NCBI GenBank assembly: GCA_024403175.1
Contig: JAKSSI010000026.1
Span: 1-10,800, forward strand
Origin: Clostridia bacterium
GTDB taxonomy: Bacteria > Bacillota_A > Clostridia > Peptostreptococcales > Anaerovoracaceae
Direction of reading: 5' to 3'
DNA: 10,800 bases
Each line of letters begins with the position of its first letter. Within the stretch, counting starts at the first letter, position 1. Shown here piece after piece: positions 1 to 5,950 of this stretch. Position numbers and translations under genes: made by a program. Below the pieces are notes generated by a model, which was not told the origin of the DNA, did no database searches, and saw nothing but the letters and a program-made list of their open reading frames with translations.

Positions 1-132
1 CAGCTTAAACACGCTGCAAAGAATGTTGAGAAAAATGCAATCAGAAAGATTCAGCAGACTCTGAATCTCAACTTTATTCAGTACTTGGCTCTACGCCACG
101 AAGAAAAGAAAATCGAAAAGAAAAACAAGTAA
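1..132 (+). CDS. C-terminal tail of an unidentified lysine-rich protein (partial)
   Basis: Frame 1 is open from the first base to a TAA at 130-132, giving 43 residues of a protein whose start lies outside the window. The tail is basic (nine Lys and two Arg against four Glu), with a moderately hydrophobic middle (LNLNFIQYLAL) and a Lys/Glu-rich end (KKIEKKNK). I do not recognise a family, and the fragment is too short to assign a function. Its stop codon shares one base with the start of the next gene (TAATG), which points to co-transcription and translational coupling with the signal peptidase. In Bacillota a SipW-type peptidase often sits beside its substrates or secretion partners, but nothing here shows a signal peptide or a TasA-like domain, so that link is not claimed. 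Confidence 0.6.
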   Translation, partial: QLKHAAKNVEKNAIRKIQQTLNLNFIQYLALRHEEKKIEKKNK

Positions 133-1031
133 TGGCAAAAGTATTAACTAAAATTATAAATGCTATTTGCGTTCTTATAATTGCTGCATCCTTGGTGCTT
201 ATAGGAAGTGTTGTTCTTTCAAGAGGTGAATCTTATCCATCTATTATGGGATTCAGCATTTTCCGCGTTATGTCTCAGAGTATGGAGCCAGCAATTAAAA
301 CTGATTCCATGATTCTGGTAAAGAAGGTAGACCCAAGCACCATTCAAACAGGAGATATCATTACCTTTGTCTCCTCCGACCCAACAATTGATGGTTACGC
401 AAATACCCATAGAGTTATGTCTATTGATACTGCTGCAAGTGGGTCGCCGGTTTTTACAACCAAGGGCGATAACAACGTAATTGCAGATAAGTACAAAGTT
501 ACAGCCGATAAATTAATAGGTAAGGTAATTTTCATATCTTACTTCATCGGATTGTTTATTAGACTTATGTCTAATCCTTTATGCTTTGGTGCAGTTATCA
601 TTATTCCGCTGGCTATTATTTTCGCTTTAAACATTAGAGATTTGTTTAAGGTGGCAAAAGCCTATGAGGAAGCAGAGCTTAAAGACGAGCTTAAGACAGT
701 CATAGAGGAAAAGAAGCGCAAGCAGGCGGAAGCTAAGGCTGAAGCCGAAGCTGAGGCTGAAACTGAAATACAGCAGAGCGCTGAGCCAGAAGCACCAAAG
801 AATATAGAAGTTTCTGATGCTACATTAATAGAAGATCTTTTTGTATCTGATGTTGAAGCTGCTCTTGCAGAAAATGTTTCTGATGCAGTAGCCATAGATT
901 TTGGCGACGAAGAACCTGCTGAACAGCCTGCGCCGGAAGCTCCGGTGTTCCAGGGACGCACAGTAGAAGAAGTACTCAGAGAAAGAGCCGGTGGCGTTCA
1001 GGATGCCAGCGTAATTCTATTCAAAGATTAA
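132..1031 (+). CDS. sipW: SipW-type (S26B) signal peptidase I with long acidic cytoplasmic tail
   Basis: A membrane peptidase that would remove signal peptides from exported proteins. An N-terminal membrane segment (residues 8-30) is followed by the catalytic Ser50 in the box SQSMEP. His93 (NTHRV) takes the general-base position occupied by Lys in ordinary bacterial signal peptidases, and GDNN (112-115) plus Asp119 make the third motif. The Ser/His arrangement is the hallmark of the ER/archaeal-like S26B branch, which includes Bacillus SipW. A second hydrophobic stretch spans about 132-168. The remaining 130 residues are unusual: a charged, probably coiled-coil segment (175-215, with an Ala/Glu repeat at 199-210) and then an acidic, Pro-containing tail ending in VILFKD. 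Typical SipW proteins are near 190 residues. The ATG overlaps the upstream stop and no good ribosome binding site precedes it, so coupled translation is likely. The family call is firm; its substrates are unknown. Confidence 0.85.
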   Translation: MAKVLTKIINAICVLIIAASLVLIGSVVLSRGESYPSIMGFSIFRVMSQSMEPAIKTDSMILVKKVDPSTIQTGDIITFVSSDPTIDGYANTHRVMSIDTAASGSPVFTTKGDNNVIADKYKVTADKLIGKVIFISYFIGLFIRLMSNPLCFGAVIIIPLAIIFALNIRDLFKVAKAYEEAELKDELKTVIEEKKRKQAEAKAEAEAEAETEIQQSAEPEAPKNIEVSDATLIEDLFVSDVEAALAENVSDAVAIDFGDEEPAEQPAPEAPVFQGRTVEEVLRERAGGVQDASVILFKD

Positions 1032-1048
1032 TAATAAAGGCAGTTAGA

Positions 1049-2137
1049 ATGCAGGAAAAGAAAGTTGCTATAATTACAGATGTGCGTTTTAGAATGTCTT
1101 TAGCTATTATCAGAGATTTAGCTCAGGCTGGAGTGTATGTAATTGCAGTAGAATGCAATAACGAAAGCGCGCCTCTTGGTTTTTACAGCAAGTATGTTTC
1201 CGAGAAGCATTTTATAGAAAAAGATAGGTACGAAGAGGGCCTTTATGCCCTTTGTAAGAAGACTCTGTCGGAGTACGGGCAAAAGCCTGTTCTTATTCCT
1301 GCGGGGTCTTTTACTTTAAATATGCTGGTGGATAAGAGGGCTCTGTTTGGCGGAGTAGCGGCTCTTTGTATTCCTACAAGAGAAAACTTAGATCTTTTAA
1401 ACAATAAAGAAAGACTGCATTCTTTAGCCAAAGAACTTGGCGTTTTAGTGCCGGGTGAATATGGGCCAGATGCAGATGTAAATTCAAAGCTTGTTGTTAA
1501 GCCAGCTTTTGGTGAGCGCTTTGGCCTTAAGGCATGGGATAGATACCGCATTGTTGAAAATAAGGCGCAGCTTGATGAAGCTGTAGCATTTTTTAAAGAT
1601 GCCTGCGGTGGCGAAACACCTATCATTCAGCAGTATATTAATGGAGATGGCTATGGCTGCTCAGTTATTTGCAAGAATGGCGAAATTTTAAACTGCATTA
1701 TGCATAAGCGTTTAAGGGAGTATCCTAAAACAGGTGGCCCATCTACTTGCTGCGAAAGCATCGTAGAGCCTGCGCTTCTTGCAGAATGCGAAAAGATAGT
1801 AAAGCATCTAAATTTAAACGGTGTTTGCATGTTTGAGTTTAAGAAGATGGATGGTAATTATTATCTTCTTGAAGCAAACCCAAGAGTTTGGGGTACATAT
1901 CCTTTAACACGCTGTGCTAAGAGTGGTTTCTCTTTGTCATGGTACGAAGCAAGTTTAAATATGCCGCAAAGCCCAAAGGAAAAAGCTTTAAATGTTAAGA
2001 TGCATTATCTAATGGCAGACTTAAGGGTCGCCCCGGGCGAGGCTATTAAAGATGCTTTAAACCCTAAAGTTAGGGGCGGACTTTTCGAGTGGGGCGATAT
2101 AAAGCCTGCAATCAAATATGTATTTGGTAAATTATGA
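1049..2137 (+). CDS. ATP-grasp family ligase, substrate unknown
   Basis: A 362-residue ATP-grasp enzyme, a class that joins a carboxylate to an amine or similar nucleophile through an acyl phosphate. The N-terminal 110 residues resemble a pre-ATP-grasp fold (KVAIITD at 5-11). The ATP-binding region includes LVVKPAFGERFG (148-159, with Lys151 as a likely ATP contact) and the hinge-like PIIQQYINGDGYG (191-203). The metal site is carried by Glu263 and the motif LLEANPRVWG (273-282), with Glu275 and Asn277. This resembles the group often labelled carbamoyl-phosphate-synthase-like or predicted ATP-dependent carboligase; no specific product can be named. The start is supported by AAAGG at 1036-1040, eight bases upstream. 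It follows the signal peptidase by 17 bases and overlaps the PHP gene by ATGA, so the two enzymes probably act in one process. Confidence 0.8.
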   Translation: MQEKKVAIITDVRFRMSLAIIRDLAQAGVYVIAVECNNESAPLGFYSKYVSEKHFIEKDRYEEGLYALCKKTLSEYGQKPVLIPAGSFTLNMLVDKRALFGGVAALCIPTRENLDLLNNKERLHSLAKELGVLVPGEYGPDADVNSKLVVKPAFGERFGLKAWDRYRIVENKAQLDEAVAFFKDACGGETPIIQQYINGDGYGCSVICKNGEILNCIMHKRLREYPKTGGPSTCCESIVEPALLAECEKIVKHLNLNGVCMFEFKKMDGNYYLLEANPRVWGTYPLTRCAKSGFSLSWYEASLNMPQSPKEKALNVKMHYLMADLRVAPGEAIKDALNPKVRGGLFEWGDIKPAIKYVFGKL

Positions 2138-2865
2138 AGATAGATTTTCACGTACATTCTGAATATTCGCGCGATGGACTTTCAAGTCTAGAAGAAATTG
2201 CGGCTGCAGCAAAGGCAAGGGGCCTTGATGCTGTTTGTATTTGCGACCACAATTCCACTGCACTTGAGGCTCCAAAGTTTATAGACGGCGTGCTTCTTAT
2301 AAACGGAAGTGAGATGAGTTGCAAGAATGCCCACGTGCTTGGAATTGGCGTAGACAAAAGCCTTTTTGCTGATGGCTACGACCCTAAAAACAATCCAAGC
2401 ATAGAGGAGGCTATAGATAGAATTCATGCAGCTGGCGGTCTTGCTACAATTGCTCATCCGTTTGCGCATAGCGTGGCAAAAGATTTTAATCCTGATGATC
2501 TTAAGACCCAGCCAGACGGCGTAGAAATTGCAAATGGCCGCGCCTGGATGAAGAATCCTGATGCCAAAAAGCAGGCCGAAGAATACGCTGAAAAATACGG
2601 GCTATTTACCACCGGCGGCTCTGATGCTCACTGCAAAGACGAAGTGGGCAATGCATATACTGAAATCGATGCTAAGGATCTTAGCGTTGAGGCTATAAAA
2701 GAGGCTCTTAAAGAGCACAAAAGCCTTGGAATTCTAAGCGTTAAGACAAAAAGAATATATAAAGGTTATTCTCAGCTTCAAAGAAGAAAGCGCCAAGGCA
2801 GAAGCCTATGGAAAGGCTATCTTGTGCTGGCAAAATGCTGGATTTTAGATCTGTTAAAATGTTAA
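2134..2865 (+). CDS. PHP-domain metal-dependent phosphoesterase
   Basis: A 243-residue PHP-superfamily protein with the expected metal-site residues: HVH with His6 and His8, Asp38-His39 (ICDHN), Glu60 (NGSEMS), His67, His108 (IAHPF) and Asp164-x-His166 (GGSDAH). PHP proteins hydrolyse phosphoester bonds with a two- or three-metal centre; relatives include histidinol phosphatase and the YciV/TrpH phosphatase-nuclease group. The core ends near residue 200. The last 40 residues form a basic stretch (KRIYKGYSQLQRRKRQGR) followed by a hydrophobic helix (about 226-242), which could bind RNA or membrane. The ATG overlaps the ATP-grasp stop as ATGA, and there is no strong ribosome binding site, so translation is probably coupled. 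It is the last gene before a terminator. The fold is clear and the substrate is not. Confidence 0.82.
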   Translation: MKIDFHVHSEYSRDGLSSLEEIAAAAKARGLDAVCICDHNSTALEAPKFIDGVLLINGSEMSCKNAHVLGIGVDKSLFADGYDPKNNPSIEEAIDRIHAAGGLATIAHPFAHSVAKDFNPDDLKTQPDGVEIANGRAWMKNPDAKKQAEEYAEKYGLFTTGGSDAHCKDEVGNAYTEIDAKDLSVEAIKEALKEHKSLGILSVKTKRIYKGYSQLQRRKRQGRSLWKGYLVLAKCWILDLLKC

Positions 2866-2867
2866 CA

Positions 2868-2904
2868 AACCCTCGTCCAATTTAAGGTGGACAAGGGTTT
2901 TTTT
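2868..2904 (+). terminator. Intrinsic terminator after the PHP gene
   Basis: The arm AACCCTCGTCCA (2868-2879) pairs with TGGACAAGGGTT (2888-2899) with a single C-A mismatch and an 8-base loop, and is followed by a run of T to 2904. It begins three bases after the stop codon, so it ends the first transcription unit. Confidence 0.88.
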
Positions 2905-2908
2905 ATGC

Positions 2909-2942
2909 CTTATACTTAACACACAAAAAAGTTTTGTATAAG
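2909..2942 (+). promoter_or_regulatory. Possible promoter overlapping a 7-bp inverted repeat
   Basis: CTTATAC (2909-2915) and GTATAAG (2936-2942) form a perfect 7-base inverted repeat with a 20-base spacer. Inside it, CAAAA (2924-2928) and TTTTG (2932-2936) form a smaller one. A candidate -35 TTAACA (2916-2921) and -10 TATAAG (2937-2942) lie here, but their 15-base spacing is short. A promoter is expected here because a terminator lies just upstream and a new operon just downstream. The exact boxes are uncertain, and the repeats could be a regulator site. Confidence 0.35.
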
Positions 2943-2944
2943 CA

Positions 2945-2962
2945 TTCAACGTATGTGTTGAA
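2945..2962 (+). promoter_or_regulatory. 6-bp inverted repeat downstream of the candidate -10 (possible operator)
   Basis: TTCAAC (2945-2950) and GTTGAA (2957-2962) are perfect inverted arms with a 6-base spacer. The site would fall at or just after the transcription start if the candidate promoter is right, a common operator position. It could equally be a small hairpin at the 5' end of the leader RNA or chance. Confidence 0.25.
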
Positions 2963-3090
2963 AAAACAGTATTAAGGAGAGTAAGTATTCTCTCTCAGGG
3001 GCGCACGACCGATTAAGGCGCCAATACCTGAAATAAGACGAGGTTCCCGCACAGTAGCGGGGGTACCGTGGTGGAGCTGATAATTCCAAA

Positions 3091-3192
3091 ATGAGAAAAA
3101 TCGAATACTTTAAGGTTTCTGCGGGTATGAGGAGTTCCGCAGGGAAGGACGTTGCTTCTAAAACAAAAACCTTGGTAGTTTATAATATGTAA
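3091..3192 (+). CDS. Possible 33-residue leader ORF within the structured region
   Basis: ATG at 3091 opens a 33-codon frame ending in TAA at 3190-3192, three bases before the terminator-like hairpin. The product would begin MRKIEYFKVSAGM and is Lys/Arg-rich. GGAG at 3073-3076 is 14 bases from the ATG, farther than usual. An open frame this short is expected by chance, and the CTGCGG/CCGCAG helix lies inside it, so the base sequence may be constrained by RNA structure instead. I list it because a short basic ORF just before a terminator hairpin is also the layout of a peptide-controlled attenuator. Confidence 0.15.
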   Translation: MRKIEYFKVSAGMRSSAGKDVASKTKTLVVYNM

Positions 3193-3194
3193 TA

Positions 3195-3235
3195 AGATAG
3201 CTCAGTGCTTTGCGCCTGAGCTATTTGAGATTTTT
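3195..3235 (+). terminator. Terminator-like attenuator hairpin upstream of the ABC operon
   Basis: ATAGCTCAG (3197-3205) pairs perfectly with CTGAGCTAT (3216-3224) and can be extended by G-U and A-U pairs at the base (3195-3226). GAGA and five T follow (3227-3235). The U-run is not directly against the stem, so termination may be partial or conditional, which would suit attenuation. GAGCTGAT (3074-3081) inside the leader could pair with ATAGCTC (3197-3203) with one bulge as an anti-terminator; this is speculative because AGCT is self-complementary. Confidence 0.5.
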
Positions 3236-3281
3236 GGAAAAAACAGCAAAATCTAAGTACTGACTATAGGAAAGAGTAGAA

Positions 3282-4391
3282 ATGATTGAACTCAAGAACT
3301 TAACAAAAGAGTATGAAAATGTTACGCCTCTTAAAGATGTAAGCGTAACAATTAACGACGGCGACATCATCGCCGTAATTGGACCTTCCGGTACAGGTAA
3401 GTCCACCCTTTTGCGTTGCATTAATATGCTTGAAGAACCAACATCAGGACAGATTTTGGTAAATGGCGAGGATATTACTGCAAAGGGTTGCGATCTTAAT
3501 GAAGTAAGAAAAAAGATGGGCATGGTATTCCAGTCCTTTAACCTCTTCGGTCATCTTACAGTAATTGAAAACATTATGAATCCGCAGATTACACTCCTTG
3601 GAAGAAGCCGTCAGGAAGCTTACGACAAAGCTATGGATCTTCTTTCTAAGGTAGGTCTTTCATCTAAGGTTCTTTCATATCCAGACGAACTTTCCGGTGG
3701 TCAGAAGCAGAGAATTGCTATTGCTCGTACTCTTGCTATCGATCCAGAAATTATCCTTTTCGACGAACCTACTTCCGCGCTCGATCCAAGCATGATCGGC
3801 GAAGTACAGTCCGTAATCAGAATGGTTGCAAAGACAGGAACAACTATGATGATTGTTACTCACGAAATGGATTTTGCTAGAAAGATTTCTAACCGTGTAT
3901 TCTTTATGGATGGCGGCGGAATCTACGAAGAAGGAACTCCAAAGGAAATCTTCGATCATCCAAAGAGAAACAAGACACTTCGTTTTGTACAAAGACTTAC
4001 ATCTCTTAACTATAAGATTGAAAGCAACGATTTCGATTTCGAAACAGTTTACGACGAACTTCAGCAGTATGCTGAAAAGCTTCTTATCGAAAACTCTCGT
4101 ATTTCTAAGGTTCAGATGGCAATCGAAGAAATTTGCATGAACAATCTCATGGGCCTTGAAGAAGATCCTGAAATTGCATTCTTCATTGACTACTCTGAAA
4201 AGCAGGACACACTTGCACTTGATATCAAGTACAAGGGAGCTTATTACGATCCAAAGGAATCCGACAACGCTCTGTTTAAGTCCATCTTAGAAGAATCTAC
4301 TACAACATTTAAGGAAATTACTTTAACCGAAGCAGACGCACCTTATGACCATAAGGTAAGCCTTGTATTTAAGTGGGTTGAGGAGGAATAA
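3282..4391 (+). CDS. Amino-acid ABC transporter ATPase with C-terminal GHKL-like extension
   Basis: Residues 1-240 are a GlnQ/HisP-type ABC ATPase that powers amino-acid import. Walker A is GPSGTGKST (34-42), the Q-loop Gln84 (VFQSF), the signature LSGGQKQR (137-144), Walker B ILFDEP (158-163) and the H-loop His194 (VTHEM). The family normally ends near 240-250 residues; this protein has 369. Residues 250-369 resemble, by eye, an RsbW/anti-sigma-type GHKL ATPase: a helix with Glu282-Glu283 and Asn287-Asn288 (AIEEICMNN) like an N-box, then strands and a motif KGAYYDP (318-324) at the place of the usual DxGxGF box, which is degenerate. The domain is therefore probably regulatory and may not hydrolyse ATP. 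AGGAAAGAG (3268-3276) supports the start. The fused permease gene starts four bases after the stop. The ABC call is secure; the extension is tentative. Confidence 0.9.
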   Translation: MIELKNLTKEYENVTPLKDVSVTINDGDIIAVIGPSGTGKSTLLRCINMLEEPTSGQILVNGEDITAKGCDLNEVRKKMGMVFQSFNLFGHLTVIENIMNPQITLLGRSRQEAYDKAMDLLSKVGLSSKVLSYPDELSGGQKQRIAIARTLAIDPEIILFDEPTSALDPSMIGEVQSVIRMVAKTGTTMMIVTHEMDFARKISNRVFFMDGGGIYEEGTPKEIFDHPKRNKTLRFVQRLTSLNYKIESNDFDFETVYDELQQYAEKLLIENSRISKVQMAIEEICMNNLMGLEEDPEIAFFIDYSEKQDTLALDIKYKGAYYDPKESDNALFKSILEESTTTFKEITLTEADAPYDHKVSLVFKWVEEE

Positions 4392-4395
4392 ATAA

Positions 4396-5928
4396 ATGAA
4401 AAACTTAATGAGAAAATCCTTTGCCCTTCTTTTGGCATTAACATTTGTACTCGCATCTGTAGCTACAGCTTTTGCTGCAGATTTTGCAAAAGATACTCCT
4501 GTAACAGAACTTGATGGAAAGAATCTTGGTGTACAGGAAGCCGTACTCTATGAAGAGATGATGTTCGACCGCGTTCCAAACGCACACTGGCAGTATTACA
4601 AGATGCCTAACGACTCCATGCTTGCTCTTCTTAAGTACAAGATTAGCGCATACCTTATCGAAGAAGTAAGCTTCTATGTTCAGAAGGCTAACCACCCAGA
4701 ACTCGAACCACTCGATGAATACGCAGGTATCGCAGAGTACGCTGTAATGGTTGGTAACAATCCAAACCAGGACAAGTATCTTGCTGAAATCAATGAATTC
4801 ATTGCTGCCAAGAAAGCAGACGGCACAATGGCAGAAATTTATGATTACTGGATTAAGAACTTCGACCCAGATACATCTAAGTGTGATTTAACAAACGGCT
4901 CCGGTGAAAACGGAACAGTTACTATCGCTATCGAAGGCGGATACGAACCATTCTCCTATGATAGCTTCGGCGAATTCACAGGTTTTGACGTAGACTTTAT
5001 GCTCCGTTTCTGCCGTGAATATGGCTACAAGGCAGATTTTAAGGCTATCGAATTCGATGCTATTGCTACAGGCTGCAAGGCTGGTAAGTACGACTTCGGT
5101 ATGAACATCGTAGTAAGCGATGAAAGAGAAGAAGGCGCAGTACTTTCTGATACATACTATGACTGCCCAATTCTTGTTATCGTACTCGGCGATGAAAAGG
5201 AAGATATCGGATTCTTCGATTCTTTAATCAGAAGCTTCAACAAGACTTTCATCAAGGAAGATAGATGGAAGCTCTTTGTAAGCGGTATTGGAGAAACACT
5301 CCTTATCACACTCTTCTCTATCGTAGCTGGAACAATTCTTGGTTTCGCAGTTTACATGCTTTGCAGAAGGGGCGGTAAGATTGCTAACAAGATTACTGAA
5401 TTCTTCCTCTGGCTTATCCAGGGAATGCCAACAGTACTTCTCCTTATGATTCTTTACTACATTGTATTCGGAAGCACAAAGCTTACAGGCCTTTGGGTAT
5501 CTGTAATCGGCTTCACACTTATCTTTGCATGCTCTATGTTCGACATGCTCAGTGTAGGTTTCAATGCAGTTGATAAGGGTCAGTACGAAGCTGCTACAGC
5601 ACTTGGCTATAGCGATACACTTTCATTCTTTAAGATTCTTCTTCCACAGGCAGCTCAGCACTTCCTGCCAATCTACAAGAATGAAATCGTAACACTCATT
5701 AAGGAAACATCTATCGTAGGTTACATTGCTGTAATGGACCTTACAAAGATTTCCGACCTCGTAAGATCTAGAACTTACGAACCATTCTTCCCATTAGTGG
5801 CAACAGCTGTTGTTTACTTTGTTCTTGCTGCAATTATGACAGCTATCGTAAACAGAGTTGAAATAAATATTAATCCTAAGCGCAGACCAGAAGCTAAGAT
5901 TCTCGAAGGCATTAAGGAATGGGAGTAA
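4396..5928 (+). CDS. Fused amino-acid-binding protein/permease of an ABC importer, binding domain in permuted order
   Basis: A 510-residue protein carrying both the solute-binding domain and the membrane permease, so with the upstream ATPase it makes a complete importer. A signal peptide ends near residue 27 (AFAA). Residues 36-160 resemble the second lobe and closing helices of a family-3 binding protein: LDGKNLGVQ (39-47), then KADGTMAEIYDYW (140-152), which normally lies at the C-terminus. Residues 172-265 resemble the N-terminal lobe: VTIAIEGGYEPFSY (175-188), GFDVDF (196-201), and SDEREEGAVLSDTYY (241-255) with the Arg that usually grips the amino-acid carboxylate. Thus the two halves occur in swapped order. 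The permease follows, with hydrophobic segments near 294-322, 333-358, 364-386, 428-447 and 462-486. The EAA loop GQYEAATALGY (395-405) contacts the ATPase. GAGGAGG inside the end of the upstream gene serves as ribosome binding site. Polar-amino-acid import is likely; the exact ligand is unknown. Confidence 0.88.
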   Translation: MKNLMRKSFALLLALTFVLASVATAFAADFAKDTPVTELDGKNLGVQEAVLYEEMMFDRVPNAHWQYYKMPNDSMLALLKYKISAYLIEEVSFYVQKANHPELEPLDEYAGIAEYAVMVGNNPNQDKYLAEINEFIAAKKADGTMAEIYDYWIKNFDPDTSKCDLTNGSGENGTVTIAIEGGYEPFSYDSFGEFTGFDVDFMLRFCREYGYKADFKAIEFDAIATGCKAGKYDFGMNIVVSDEREEGAVLSDTYYDCPILVIVLGDEKEDIGFFDSLIRSFNKTFIKEDRWKLFVSGIGETLLITLFSIVAGTILGFAVYMLCRRGGKIANKITEFFLWLIQGMPTVLLLMILYYIVFGSTKLTGLWVSVIGFTLIFACSMFDMLSVGFNAVDKGQYEAATALGYSDTLSFFKILLPQAAQHFLPIYKNEIVTLIKETSIVGYIAVMDLTKISDLVRSRTYEPFFPLVATAVVYFVLAAIMTAIVNRVEININPKRRPEAKILEGIKEWE

Positions 5929-5950
5929 CAATTAAATAGAGAGGGACACT

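Larger units (their letters stand above)
2970..3235 (+). ncRNA. Probable structured leader RNA / riboswitch-like attenuator, class unknown
   Basis: The region has several helices that can form together. TATTAAGG (2970-2977) can pair with CCTTGGTA (3170-3177), including two G-U pairs, and encloses the rest. Inside are a hairpin with arms at 2976-2981 and 2990-2995; a 9-bp stem CAGGGGCGC (2996-3004) with GCGCC (3018-3022) and CCTG (3027-3030), split by a 4-base bulge; a GC hairpin CCCGC (3046-3050) with GCGGG (3057-3061), extendable by GGT/ACC; and CTGCGG (3119-3124) with CCGCAG (3137-3142). The first hairpin and the long-range helix share two G residues. A terminator-like hairpin follows at 3195-3235. 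Long, GC-richer than its surroundings and placed ahead of an amino-acid operon, it fits a riboswitch. I compared it from memory with lysine, SAM, TPP, glycine, c-di-GMP, c-di-AMP, cobalamin and T-box consensuses and found no convincing match. Confidence 0.55.

Noticed and set aside
3054..3070. Similarity of TAGCGGGGGTACCG to the 3' part of c-di-GMP-I riboswitches and to the T-box core GGTACCGCG
   Set aside because: The upstream c-di-GMP-I elements (CACGCACAGGGCAAACC, GGACGCAAAGCC) are missing. A T-box core should be followed at once by the terminator, while here about 125 bases intervene and no stem I/specifier features are visible.
2970..3180. Lysine, SAM, TPP or glycine riboswitch
   Set aside because: The context made lysine attractive, but the AGAGGTGCG, CGCCGAAG and GGCTGTC-type elements are absent; the SAM, TPP and glycine core sequences are also absent.
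3257..3270. GACTAT-like purine riboswitch end near the ABC start
   Set aside because: Only a short chance match; the loops and other conserved bases of the purine aptamer are not there.
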